DNA from: Chitinophaga polysaccharea
GTDB taxonomy: Bacteria; Bacteroidota; Bacteroidia; Chitinophagales; Chitinophagaceae
NCBI RefSeq assembly: GCF_902150045.1
Contig: NZ_CABFVU010000005.1
Coordinates: 62,001-126,000 of the forward strand
Length of the DNA stretch: 64,000 bases
Direction of reading: 5' to 3'
Shown here: piece after piece, positions 27,701-35,172 of the stretch
How the letters are laid out: the number at the start of each line of letters is the position of its first letter
Numbering within the stretch: the first letter of the stretch is position 1
Made by a program: the position numbers and the translations under genes
The notes under the pieces: model-generated
Told to the model about the DNA's origin: nothing
What the model saw: only the letters and a program-made list of their open reading frames with translations
Databases searched by the model: none

Positions 27701-27883
27701 GTGGCCAACGTCTTCAATAAAAAATGGGGCACATATAAAAACCTGGGTAACCAGGGCCTTTATAAAAGAGAAGGCTTTGACGTGGTTAACCAGCGATTTA
27801 ACTACGGCGTAAATACCGATGGCTCGGTGGAACCTACCGGTAATCCCTTCCAGTTCCAGATCGGCTGCAGATACAGCTTCTAG
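24722..27883 (+). CDS. Oar-type TonB-dependent receptor
   Basis: 1053 residues. A signal peptide ends near PLVAQ, followed by a carboxypeptidase-regulatory-like domain (IQGTITDERKQPVPGASVMI, residues ~32-110), a plug with MPVNGRNFANLMDLSP and SNFSIDG-like phrases, the YDVTYGRSGGGTVSAVTKSG segment and a long barrel ending FQFQIGCRYSF. This is the Oar/CirA-like group rather than SusC: no SusD partner follows. It sits upstream of the cytolysin-like operon on the same strand with a 317-bp gap; a functional link is speculative. A decayed relative lies at 56176-56653. Confidence 0.9.
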   Translation: MKPICYFLFLLSLLTSCLFLQPLVAQTTQASIQGTITDERKQPVPGASVMIRNESTGFTSRTVSNAKGAFVFKELPLGGPYAIVARYMGYEEQKKTGYNLNQGDVISVNFALGSSVQQITGITVTGNANAKGKVENLGAATAVSPKLMNKMPVNGRNFANLMDLSPLSRGGNISGQLGSSTNFSIDGMTAKNPTSAGATTSRSGAPYSISIEAVREFKVVTNQYDVTYGRSGGGTVSAVTKSGTNTLTGSVFGFGRANWLTSKYDIKGNKRANDYSTYQFGFSLGGPLIKDKLHFFVTWDRQVDKRSLVIADIQTAADEDFFKITRAKLDSVVQIGREKYGISPTQAQYGSFDKKRTSDAVFLRLDWQINKNNLLTIRNNLTNDNNKLGLVDNTPINLYESTGNDFNFDNSFLVTLRSSINSKVTNELKVQHLYTYQSSEPGSQLPASNIPRAIVENIPSVTTTGNRSTNVEFGGHRFAQEFFRNNVFQLVNNLYYNTNSIRYTFGVDFMYTHARSLYGSEVNGRFHYNTISGLLANKPYNFYREVPLMDDPSVVSNIFNIGFYGQLQTKIATGVEITAGLRGDYAHYPTSPFNQQVFDELGVRTDHKLRSFIIQPRFQLTWDVQENHRDYIRVGAGVFASDINNYVVINNLTFDGKHFGTVDVRGADVPPADFIGFRDNPASKPTLTQFQLPTINTNGPDAKVPVVYKANISYTRFITERLRAGITGYLTLARNNYFYVDRNMAQTPFFTLKDEDNRGVFVPISTMTKDGIPNWKDGRISKNLGRVLELNSDGKVNQMAVVVDVSYNYHKDGELSLSYTWNDTKDNTSFNGNVANSATLSLPVKDDPRNLSNVTYSDNQFRHKVVFYAVSPTWKGFNLGIRYSGIGGTRYSLLSGVNSNGDFVNGTNDLAYIFDPNNSAVPKNVRDGLQAILNNPKASPSIKDYIRRYAGRMVERNGGINGFYGTFDLRASKKFSFGKTKKQGFEVSADLFNVANVFNKKWGTYKNLGNQGLYKREGFDVVNQRFNYGVNTDGSVEPTGNPFQFQIGCRYSF

Positions 27884-27940
27884 TCTGATAAAAATATTGT
27901 TGAATTAAAGGGTTGTTCGGAGACCTTACCGATGCCCGCG

Positions 27941-28005
27941 AAGATCCTGGTTAAATTGTCTTGATGCGCATTTTGGATGCAATCTGGCTGTTTGACCAGG
28001 ATCTT
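27941..28005. repeat. Long-looped inverted repeat upstream of the cytolysin-like operon
   Basis: AAGATCCTGGTTAAA at 27941-27955 pairs with TTTGACCAGGATCTT at 27991-28005 (15 positions, one G-U in RNA), with a 35-base loop. It could terminate the receptor transcript, attenuate read-through into the operon at 28201, or mark an old insertion. The rest of 27884-28200 has no gene; a minus-strand phrase GYVSGGYGTVLIMGAGLS near 28060-28130 may be a coding remnant. Confidence 0.4.
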
Positions 28006-28200
28006 AACATTAAGTTAATATTGAACGGACGCGGTGGATGTACTTATGGTCTATCTTTATTCCCGTTGATTTATGGCTATCGAGAGTCCTGCACCCATGA
28101 TCAATACTGTGCCGTAGCCCCCTGAGACATAGCCCTGTTTTTTATTTCAAAATGACCAAAATTCTGATAGCCACGCGTTTATTAACCTAATATATACAGT

Positions 28201-29328
28201 ATGAAAAAAAATCAATTATTGTTAGCGGCGGCTATCCTGACCTTTATTGTTAGCTCCTGTAAGAAAGATGTTCAACCCGACGTTGAAAGCCCTCAGATCG
28301 TTACCAGTTTCAAAGATGTACCAAAAGTTCCCAATGCCGTAGTCAACATTAAAGCAGGCAATATCAACCTGCAGGAAGTGTTGAAAAACAACAAACAGAG
28401 CATTCTGTCTTTCCTTAGAGACAGCGCCTGGGCCAATGGAACAGGAAAAACCATGATTTTTTCTTCTGATGAGCAAATCGCCCCGGAGAACCAGTTGAGG
28501 CTGGTGTATCCCGGATCTGTACTGCAATCTTCCGGTATTGCCAACCTGCAGTATGTGCCGCTTGCACAGCTTCAGGGTAAAGTGAAGCCGATCACAGTTT
28601 CTGTGTCTGCGCCAGGTAAGTACATCACAGCTGATATTCAAAAGCCCAGCCTTTCTGCAACAAGGTCCTTTATCAGCAACGTTTTTGGCAGCCAGGTGGG
28701 TAATGAGCTGGTAGGTTTTCAGTTTGACATGAGCCAGTTTACCTATTATGAAGAGCTGAAACTGGCTATCGGCGCCAATGTCAGCATTGGCTCCATGTTC
28801 TCTGTAGGCGCTTCTTTTGGTAAAGAGAAAGTGGAAAAAAATACCGGTCTCATCGCAAAATTTATCCAGAAGAACTTTACGCTGGACATGGACCTGCCAT
28901 CAGAAGGCAAGCTGTTCGACTCTACTGTTACGCCTGCGATGCTGGCACCTTATTCCCCGGTGTATGTAAGCTCTATCACCTACGGAAGAATGGGTATCAT
29001 TAAAGTAGAATCCAACTATTCCTACGACGCAGTGAAAGTCGCTTTTAACCTCGCGTTTAAAGTGTCTACCGTGGGTGGCGGCGTTACCGTCGACGCACAA
29101 ACGAAGAAGATCATCGACGAATCCAGCATCATGGTAAGGACTATTGGTGGCGAAGGCAGCGAGGTGACCAAGACCATCGTTGGTTATGACGAATTCAGAA
29201 AATACATTGAGTCCGGCGGAAATTATACCGCAGAGGCGCCTGGTTTCCCGCTGTATTTCACGTTGAGCCATGTGAGCGACCACTCTGTGTTCAGCACCAT
29301 CTTCAATGTAAACATCCCCAATCAATAA
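28201..29328 (+). CDS. Short cholesterol-dependent-cytolysin-like lipoprotein (CDCL-S)
   Basis: 375 residues; lipoprotein signal with Cys20 in IVSSCKKDV. The body follows the cytolysin domain 1-3 order: LRLVYPGSVLQ near residue 100 (compare IYPGALQ in perfringolysin), ATRSFISNVFGSQVGN, a first amphipathic region (YEELKLAIGANVSIG), FTLDMDLPSEGKLFDSTVTP, the family signature P253-VYVSSITYG-R263, a second membrane-insertion region (YSYDAVKVAFNLAFKV), and APGFPLYFTLSHVSDHSVFS at the end. It stops where domain 4 would begin, so it lacks the receptor-binding domain, undecapeptide and Thr-Leu sterol motif. In Bacteroidota, CDCL proteins come as short/long pairs that co-assemble into pores. The long partner starts 5 bases downstream. 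Confidence 0.9.
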   Translation: MKKNQLLLAAAILTFIVSSCKKDVQPDVESPQIVTSFKDVPKVPNAVVNIKAGNINLQEVLKNNKQSILSFLRDSAWANGTGKTMIFSSDEQIAPENQLRLVYPGSVLQSSGIANLQYVPLAQLQGKVKPITVSVSAPGKYITADIQKPSLSATRSFISNVFGSQVGNELVGFQFDMSQFTYYEELKLAIGANVSIGSMFSVGASFGKEKVEKNTGLIAKFIQKNFTLDMDLPSEGKLFDSTVTPAMLAPYSPVYVSSITYGRMGIIKVESNYSYDAVKVAFNLAFKVSTVGGGVTVDAQTKKIIDESSIMVRTIGGEGSEVTKTIVGYDEFRKYIESGGNYTAEAPGFPLYFTLSHVSDHSVFSTIFNVNIPNQ

Positions 29329-29333
29329 TCTCT

Positions 29334-30953
29334 ATGACCTATATTAAAAGGATAACCGGCGCAGCCGCGTTATTTTTACTTATGCTGTCGGGATGCAAAA
29401 AACATAACGACGTCGCGGGCAACAACAGGATGGAAGGGCTTTCCAAAGTATCCCTGCCTGTCATTGAGCTGAAAGCCCATAATTATCTTCCCGGTGGGAT
29501 TGGCGTGGTGAGGTTCGGGGAAATGGACCCTAATAACGCTGCCAATGAAGTAAAGACCAATACGGTGGAGCTTCGCGACAGCATCTGGACCGATGGCTTC
29601 GGCAAGACGGTGATCGGCGTTTCAGATGAGATCAGTATTTCCCAGACCACACATTTACAGCGCGCTTTTGCAGGGTCACTGATACAGGGCAATTCGATCA
29701 ATGACCTGAGCCTTCTCCCGATAGCGGCTTATCAAAGCAAGGTAAAGCCTTTGAATGTATCCGTTTCGTTCCCCGCAAAAAGGGTGAGCGGCGTGATCAG
29801 CAACGTTAGTCTATCCGGCACCCGATCGTTCATCTCTGATATCATGTACAACAACCAGCTCGGCAACCAGTATGCCTCCTATGGCTACAGCATGGAGCGG
29901 TTTACATCGTATGATGAGATCAAGACGGCCTTTGGTTCCAACGTAAATACAAGGGCGCTGTTCTATAAAAGCTCCAGTTCATCTTCCGGCGGAGAGCATC
30001 GTATCTCCAAAAGGTCCGGCATATATGTACGCTTTGTGCAACGGAACTTCACCATCGACGTGGACCTGCCGGCTGGCGGCAACCTGATGGACCCCTCTGT
30101 AAATCCGGCTGACCTGTCCGGGATGAACCCGACCTATGTTAGTTCCATCACCTACGGAAGAATGGGGGTTATGTCCATTGAATCAGATTCTTCTTATGAA
30201 GCAACGTACGAGGCATTCAATAAAGCTTACAAAGCACTGTTTGTGAGCGGTTCGAGCTATCTTACTGAAAACGAGAAAAGAATTATTGATCATGCAGACA
30301 TGCGTTTGTTCCTGGTAGGTACAGACGGAGAAACGACGGTGAAGTCCGTGCAGGGGTTTGACGCTTTTCTGAAAGTGGCGCAGGAAGGACAGCAGTTTTC
30401 TGCAGACAAGCCCGGTGTGCCTATCTATTTCTCGCTGAGCAACCTGTCTGATCACAGCCTGGTGAAACAGACGTTCAGGGTAAGCGTATACACCGACCCG
30501 GTATTTGCCAGGATAGAAACGGAAGGAGTAAAGATTGAAACTGCCCGTAACTGGTATGGTGATCAGTGGGAAGACCTGACGAAAACGAAAGGACGCGTAT
30601 TTGTCCGTTTTTACTCGGACGTACAGGCTACGAAGCCCACCAATCCGCCGTTATTCGTGAGATTCAACTACAAAGTAGTGAAGAGAAACGTCTTTGCTGT
30701 ATACGGAGCGCCGGGGGGCAGCTTCCCGTACGAAGAAAAGACGACGGAAGAAAAGGGCTATTGTTACAACGTATTCCGGATCACACAGTATCCGCTGGCT
30801 GATCCGGCATTGCTGGAAGACAGGGTGGAACGTAACAGGACTTACCAGGATGATACCATGACGCTTACAGAGACCACCTCCACTTCGGATGAGTATACAC
30901 ATGTATTGTTGCCGGGTGATTTTTATAAGGTGTTAACGCCTGTCAGACGATAA
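29334..30953 (+). CDS. Long cholesterol-dependent-cytolysin-like lipoprotein (CDCL-L)
   Basis: 539 residues; lipoprotein signal with Cys21 in LMLSGCKKHND. Residues ~40-385 parallel the short protein: LQRAFAGSLIQ, GTRSFISDIMYNNQLGN, FTSYDEIKTAFGSNV, FTIDVDLPAGGNLMD, signature P266-TYVSSITYG-R276, YEATYEAFNKAYKALF and KPGVPIYFSLSNLSDHS. An extra ~155-residue beta-rich C-terminal region (VYTDPVFARI to VLLPGDFYKVL) occupies the place of cytolysin domain 4 but has no undecapeptide, so it probably binds a target other than cholesterol, or keeps the protein inactive. A Ser-rich insert (SSSSSSGGEH, ~220) sits in the first membrane-hairpin region. The protease gene follows after 10 bases. Confidence 0.9.
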   Translation: MTYIKRITGAAALFLLMLSGCKKHNDVAGNNRMEGLSKVSLPVIELKAHNYLPGGIGVVRFGEMDPNNAANEVKTNTVELRDSIWTDGFGKTVIGVSDEISISQTTHLQRAFAGSLIQGNSINDLSLLPIAAYQSKVKPLNVSVSFPAKRVSGVISNVSLSGTRSFISDIMYNNQLGNQYASYGYSMERFTSYDEIKTAFGSNVNTRALFYKSSSSSSGGEHRISKRSGIYVRFVQRNFTIDVDLPAGGNLMDPSVNPADLSGMNPTYVSSITYGRMGVMSIESDSSYEATYEAFNKAYKALFVSGSSYLTENEKRIIDHADMRLFLVGTDGETTVKSVQGFDAFLKVAQEGQQFSADKPGVPIYFSLSNLSDHSLVKQTFRVSVYTDPVFARIETEGVKIETARNWYGDQWEDLTKTKGRVFVRFYSDVQATKPTNPPLFVRFNYKVVKRNVFAVYGAPGGSFPYEEKTTEEKGYCYNVFRITQYPLADPALLEDRVERNRTYQDDTMTLTETTSTSDEYTHVLLPGDFYKVLTPVRR

Positions 30954-30963
30954 ATAAGTGATC

Positions 30964-32544
30964 ATGAAGTTTATAAACCATCAATACGGGAAGAAATTGT
31001 TTCTTCCCGTATTGTTTATTTGCGGCATTTTTACCGCCTGTAAAAAGAATGACGACCTTCCCAAAGCACCTGAGACGGAAGCCAGAGCGCCACTTTGGGC
31101 AGATTCTATCTTTCTGTACGCCAGTCAGGTCTACCTGTGGAATGATCAGCTGCCGGCGGTGAGAGATTTTAATCCGCGCAGATATGTTCCGTCCGAAGGG
31201 CAGTTAAACTACCAGAAAGAATTGTTCGATATCAGCCAGATGGCCATTAACAGCCATACAGGTAAACCTTACGAGTTTAACCGGCTGATACCCTCCATAC
31301 CGAAGTACAGCGCTATTTTCGGCGCATCTGACAAGGAACCGGTGATAGAAGCTGCTGATGTATCCGACAGGTTCGGCATCAGCATCGTGATGGTAAAAGA
31401 GCAGGCGTTGTATATAAAGTATGTCATAAAGGGAAGCGATGCGGAAAGGGCCGGCATAAAGAGAGGGATGCGTATCGTGAGCATCAACGGGCATCCTGTT
31501 AAAATAACGGCAGCCTACTTGGGTATGATACAGAAAACTTTCAATGAAGGAACACAACTGGACCTGGTGTGCAGCGGCCAGAACATGGACCGTCAATACA
31601 GTCTTGTCTATAAAAGAAATAATTACTTTGAGCCCATACTGAAAGATACAATCCTGTCGCTGCCGGATGGCCGCAAGACTGGTTATTTTGCCTATCTGCG
31701 GTTTATTGATGTCAGGCATGTCTATAAAGATCTTGATCGTGTAACAGGCGGCTTTGCTACTGATAGGGTATCTGATGTGATTGTTGACCTTCGTTACAAT
31801 GGCGGTGGCAATCTGACGGAACTGGACCGCCTTGCGAACCTGCTGGCGCCGTTTGCTGCCGACGGAAAGGTGATGCGGAAAGAACAGTACAATGACTTGG
31901 TGAAGTCGGGAAAAGCCACGCTGCTCTCAAAACAGCCGATTATCGGCGCTGACGGCCTGCCCATTTATTACAACGGCAAGGTAATCACCTACGGGGATGT
32001 AGATTATACCGAAGAAAAAAATACGGTCTATTTTAACAAAGCAGGTGGAATAGGTACGCTCAAAGACCTGTACGTTATCGTGAGCGAACATACCGCTTCG
32101 GCAGCTGAACTATTGGTCAGTTGTCTTCAGCCTTATCTGAAGATAAAAATCATAGGGATGAGCGCAGATGCCGGGAACCAGGCGGCTGTGAGGACATATG
32201 GGAAACCGGTAGGCTTCTTTCCGCTGGTGATCGGCAACATGAGCGTTTACTATTCCCTCTTCAGGAACGTGAACGCCAGCGGGAAGGGCGATTACTACGA
32301 TGGGCTGCAGGCCGATGTAAGTGTTTATGATGATCCGCAGTTTGATTTGGGCAGCAGGGGAGAAGCGGGCCTGGAAGCAGCGCTGAGCCTTATTTCCGGG
32401 CAACGTGCCAAGCATCGTGCAACGGAACTCATGCGCAGCGCCTCAGCTTTCTGGAGAGATTTGAAGGTGAATGAACATCAACCGGGCGTGCTGAAGTCGA
32501 CCGTTACGTTGAAAGATGGCACTAATATCCGTCTTGACCGATAA
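30964..32544 (+). CDS. S41-family serine protease lipoprotein with PDZ domain
   Basis: 526 residues from the ATG at 30964 (a GTG six bases earlier is less likely). Lipoprotein signal with Cys26 in GIFTACKKNDD. An N-terminal helical cap (~35-110), a PDZ-like domain (~125-215, with SDAERAGIKRGMRIVSINGHP), and a C-terminal-processing peptidase core: VDLRYNGGGNLTELDRL and the nucleophile S379 in EHTASAAELL. S41 enzymes cut proteins in the periplasm or at the cell surface. As the third gene of the cytolysin-like operon, also lipidated with Cys-Lys-Lys, it is a candidate activating or processing protease for the pair. That role is inference. Confidence 0.88.
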   Translation: MKFINHQYGKKLFLPVLFICGIFTACKKNDDLPKAPETEARAPLWADSIFLYASQVYLWNDQLPAVRDFNPRRYVPSEGQLNYQKELFDISQMAINSHTGKPYEFNRLIPSIPKYSAIFGASDKEPVIEAADVSDRFGISIVMVKEQALYIKYVIKGSDAERAGIKRGMRIVSINGHPVKITAAYLGMIQKTFNEGTQLDLVCSGQNMDRQYSLVYKRNNYFEPILKDTILSLPDGRKTGYFAYLRFIDVRHVYKDLDRVTGGFATDRVSDVIVDLRYNGGGNLTELDRLANLLAPFAADGKVMRKEQYNDLVKSGKATLLSKQPIIGADGLPIYYNGKVITYGDVDYTEEKNTVYFNKAGGIGTLKDLYVIVSEHTASAAELLVSCLQPYLKIKIIGMSADAGNQAAVRTYGKPVGFFPLVIGNMSVYYSLFRNVNASGKGDYYDGLQADVSVYDDPQFDLGSRGEAGLEAALSLISGQRAKHRATELMRSASAFWRDLKVNEHQPGVLKSTVTLKDGTNIRLDR

Positions 32545-32739
32545 GTGCCTCAAAGGCTGTAAAAATGTATGCAGGATCGTTACCGGTAGTTCCGGCTAAA
32601 TGACTAAACTTGTAACGGACCAATACATGCAGCTTTGGAAACGACAGATGAACGATTACTGGACAATCCCGGTACGCCGTTGCCGGGCACCTATTACGGT
32701 ATCCGGCAGGGAGAACAGTTACCTGTAAAATGATCCGCT
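32545..32739. other. Spacer with possible gene fragment
   Basis: An open frame without a start codon from about 32607 to the stop at 32730 reads HAALETTDERLLDNPG and PLPGTYYGIRQGEQLPVK, protein-like but unassigned. It may be the 3' end of a decayed gene. No other feature was seen. Confidence 0.3.
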
Positions 32740-33588
32740 ATGAAACCATCCGGAGAAAACTCATTTCAAGCCAGGGCCGAAGCATTCCACGCATTGCACC
32801 AGCAGGCAGGTATATTTGTAGCGCCCAATCCCTGGGATGCAGGTTCAGCAAAAGTGCTGGAAACGCTGGGCTTTAAAGCACTGGCTACTACCAGCGCAGG
32901 ACTTGCTTTTGCGTTGGGCAAACCTGATGGCCATGCCGCAGTAGGCCGTGAGGAAACCCTACAGAATGCCCGGCAGATCATCAACGCCACCACTTTGCCC
33001 GTGGCGGCCGACCTGGAAAATGGATTTGGCGACGCCCCATCTGCCTGCGCAGAAACGATATTGCTTGCGGCGACAGCCGGGCTGGCAGGTGGCTCCATAG
33101 AAGACGCCACGGGTCAGCCCAACGACCCGATATACCCCTTTGAGCTGGCTGTGGAACGGGTGAAAGCCGCTGTGGCAGCAGCGCGTAGTCTGCCATATCC
33201 TTTTGTGCTCACCGCGCGCGCAGAAAACCTCATCTATGGCCGCCCCGATCTGAGAGACACTATCAAACGGCTGGAAGCTTTTGCTGATGCCGGCGCCGAT
33301 GTGCTGTTCGCCCCGGGGTTAAAAACGCCGGAAGAAATAACCGTGGTGGTAAAAGCAGTGGCGCCCCGCCCGGTGAATGTGATCATGGGACTTTCAGGCG
33401 GTCACTTTTCATTGCAGCAGCTGGAAGATCTCGGCGTAAAAAGGGTAAGCATCGGCTCTTCACTGGTGAGAGCCGCCTACGGCGCTATTTTCCGGGCAGC
33501 AGAAGAGATACTGCAGCAGGGTACATTTACTTATACAGATACTGCAAAGCCCTACGGGGATATGAATAAACTTTTTGAGAAGTATTAA
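32740..33588 (+). CDS. Isocitrate lyase/PEP mutase family protein
   Basis: 282 residues with the PEP mutase/ICL barrel: FVAPNPWDAGSAKVLETLGF, ATTSAGLAFALGKPDG, PVAADLENGFGDAP (metal-binding acidic residues), GGSIEDATG and FVLTARAENLIYG. The KKCGH active-site motif of true isocitrate lyase is absent, placing it in the 2-methylisocitrate lyase/PEP mutase-like branch, which cleaves or forms C-C bonds in alpha-oxyacids or acts as an oxaloacetase-like enzyme. The natural substrate is unclear. Confidence 0.88.
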   Translation: MKPSGENSFQARAEAFHALHQQAGIFVAPNPWDAGSAKVLETLGFKALATTSAGLAFALGKPDGHAAVGREETLQNARQIINATTLPVAADLENGFGDAPSACAETILLAATAGLAGGSIEDATGQPNDPIYPFELAVERVKAAVAAARSLPYPFVLTARAENLIYGRPDLRDTIKRLEAFADAGADVLFAPGLKTPEEITVVVKAVAPRPVNVIMGLSGGHFSLQQLEDLGVKRVSIGSSLVRAAYGAIFRAAEEILQQGTFTYTDTAKPYGDMNKLFEKY

Positions 33589-33694
33589 TAGCAAAGATGA
33601 CCGAAGCATTGCATAAATAACCGCTGTAAGAAGATAAGATATTTTGTCCCCCTGCGGCGATTTCAATCGTCATCAGGACATAAACAACAGCAGT

Positions 33695-34780
33695 ATGAAT
33701 ACCACAAGTTTATTCAGGCCATTTGCCCTGAAATCATTGCTTACAAGAAATCGTTTTGTGATGTCGCCCATGACCCGGTCCTGTTCGCCCGGCGGCGTTC
33801 CCACCAGCGAGGTGGCTGCTTATTATCAGCGGCGCGCAGCAGGAGAAGTGGGCCTGATCATATCAGAAGGTACGGCGATCGACCGGCCTTCCTCTGCCAA
33901 TGATGGCAATGTTCCCAGGTTTTACGGAGAAGCATCACTGGCCGGATGGCAGCAGGTGATTAACGCAGTACTGGCGGCCGGTGGGCAGATGGCGCCACAG
34001 TTATGGCATTGCGGTATCCAGGAAAATCATGCATCCGGTTGGTTGCCGCCTGCCCCGTTTGAAGGGCCTTCCGGCATCGGCAACGGCGTAGCCATGACCG
34101 ATGCAGATATAGCCGATACCATTGCTGCCTTTGGGCGCGCAGCCGCCCATGCAAAACGGCTGGGGTTTAACAGCGTGGAAGTGCAGGGTGGGCATGGTTA
34201 CCTGGTGGACCAGTTTTTCCGGGAGGATACCAATACGCGGACCGGTTTCTTTGGCGGCAAAACGCTGGCGGAACGGAGCCGGTTTGCCGTGGAAATAACC
34301 AGGGAAATACGCAAACAGGCAGGAGATGATTTTGCTGTAATGATGCGGGTATCGCAATGGCAACTCAAAAACCTGCATTGCAAGCTCGTTCATACGCCGG
34401 AGGAACTGGCAGCATGGCTAACGCCACTGGCAGATGCAGGGATAGATATTTTCCATTGCTCTACCCGCCGTTTCTGGGAACCGGAGTTTGAAGGATCGGA
34501 TCTGAACCTTGCTGGATGGACAAAGAAGCTCACCGGGAAAGCCACGGTCACAGTAGGTTCCGTGGGGTTGGACAAAGATATTATCTCCCTGCACAGGGGT
34601 GAAAATTCATCGCCTGCTTCTATAGAAGAACTGGTGCGCAGGATGGACAATAATGAGTTTGACCTCGTGGCAGTAGGGCGCTCTGTTTTAGCAGATCCAT
34701 ACTGGGTACAGAAGGTGAAGGAAAACAGGTTGGATGAGCTGCAGGGCTTTAACAGGGAAGCCTTATACCAGCTTGTATAA
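33695..34780 (+). CDS. Old Yellow Enzyme-family NADH:flavin oxidoreductase
   Basis: 361 residues from the ATG at 33695 (MNTTSLFRPFALKSLLTRNR). FMN-barrel features include RFVMSPMTRSCSPGG, LIISEGTAIDRPSS, MAPQLWHCGIQ, and VEVQGGHGYLVDQFFRE, then RSRFAVEITREIRKQAG and VAVGRSVLADPYW at the phosphate site. In classic members the substrate-binding pair is H-x-x-H/N; here the first position is Gln (QGGH), and the usual NxRxDxYGG reads NTRTGFFGG. The active site is therefore a variant. It probably reduces activated alkenes with NAD(P)H. It is independent of the preceding gene, with a 106-base gap. Confidence 0.88.
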   Translation: MNTTSLFRPFALKSLLTRNRFVMSPMTRSCSPGGVPTSEVAAYYQRRAAGEVGLIISEGTAIDRPSSANDGNVPRFYGEASLAGWQQVINAVLAAGGQMAPQLWHCGIQENHASGWLPPAPFEGPSGIGNGVAMTDADIADTIAAFGRAAAHAKRLGFNSVEVQGGHGYLVDQFFREDTNTRTGFFGGKTLAERSRFAVEITREIRKQAGDDFAVMMRVSQWQLKNLHCKLVHTPEELAAWLTPLADAGIDIFHCSTRRFWEPEFEGSDLNLAGWTKKLTGKATVTVGSVGLDKDIISLHRGENSSPASIEELVRRMDNNEFDLVAVGRSVLADPYWVQKVKENRLDELQGFNREALYQLV

Positions 34781-34915
34781 GGCGTTAACAATAGATAACA
34801 GTTCTCACAATGGTCTGGCATAGTTTTATCATTTATACAGGTGAACAAGAAGATTAAACCGCCTGCAGTCGCTTAAACTTCCGTCTATTCATCACAACAT
34901 TAAAATTATGCGATC

Positions 34916-35056
34916 ATGAAAACTTTAAAATATCTGATTGTTGTTATTGTACTTATTTCAGGGTTAAGCAGTTGCCTGGTGGTGCGGGACAGGCCAGGGT
35001 ATTATCATCCCCGCCCGTATCATCATCATCACTGGCATGGTGGATATCATTGGTAA
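34916..35056 (+). CDS. 46-residue His-rich lipoprotein
   Basis: A short gene beginning MKTLKYLIVVIVLISG. Its lipoprotein signal ends at the Cys of GLSSCLVV, leaving a mature tail of only ~27 residues: RPGYYHPRPYHHHHWHGGYH with nine His in total and many Tyr. Such tails can bind Zn, Cu or Ni at the membrane surface. A strong terminator follows 10 bases after the stop, which supports a real transcript. Family unknown; similar His/Tyr-rich mini-lipoproteins occur in Bacteroidota. Confidence 0.7.
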   Translation: MKTLKYLIVVIVLISGLSSCLVVRDRPGYYHPRPYHHHHWHGGYHW

Positions 35057-35065
35057 ACAGTGCCT

Positions 35066-35099
35066 GCCACCGGGTTATTCTGACCCGGTGGCTTTTTTT
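35066..35099 (+). terminator. Intrinsic terminator after the His-rich lipoprotein
   Basis: GCCACCGGGT (35066-35075) and ACCCGGTGGC (35083-35092) form a 10-bp stem with a 7-base loop followed by T7. Confidence 0.92.
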
Positions 35100-35121
35100 A
35101 ACAGGGAAAAATGTTGAACGG

Positions 35122-35153
35122 TTGCTGAGATATTATATGCAATAGTATCTTTA
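35122..35153 (+). promoter_or_regulatory. Probable promoter of the M16 protease gene
   Basis: TTG at 35122-35124 and TATCTTTA at 35146-35153 are spaced 21 bases apart, near the Bacteroidota -33/-7 pattern (last base of the -7 box differs). The ATG is 20 bases further. Confidence 0.45.
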
Positions 35154-35172
35154 GTGCTACAACAAAATCAAC

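Noticed and set aside
24722..27883. Reading the receptor as SusC of a polysaccharide locus
   Set aside because: No SusD gene follows, and the plug and barrel phrases fit the Oar-type group.
28201..30953. MACPF/perforin assignment of the two lipoproteins
   Set aside because: The YVSSITYGR signature, PGxPxYF segment and overall order match the cytolysin (CDC) branch rather than MACPF motifs.
32740..33588. True isocitrate lyase
   Set aside because: KKCGH motif absent and protein too short (282 residues).
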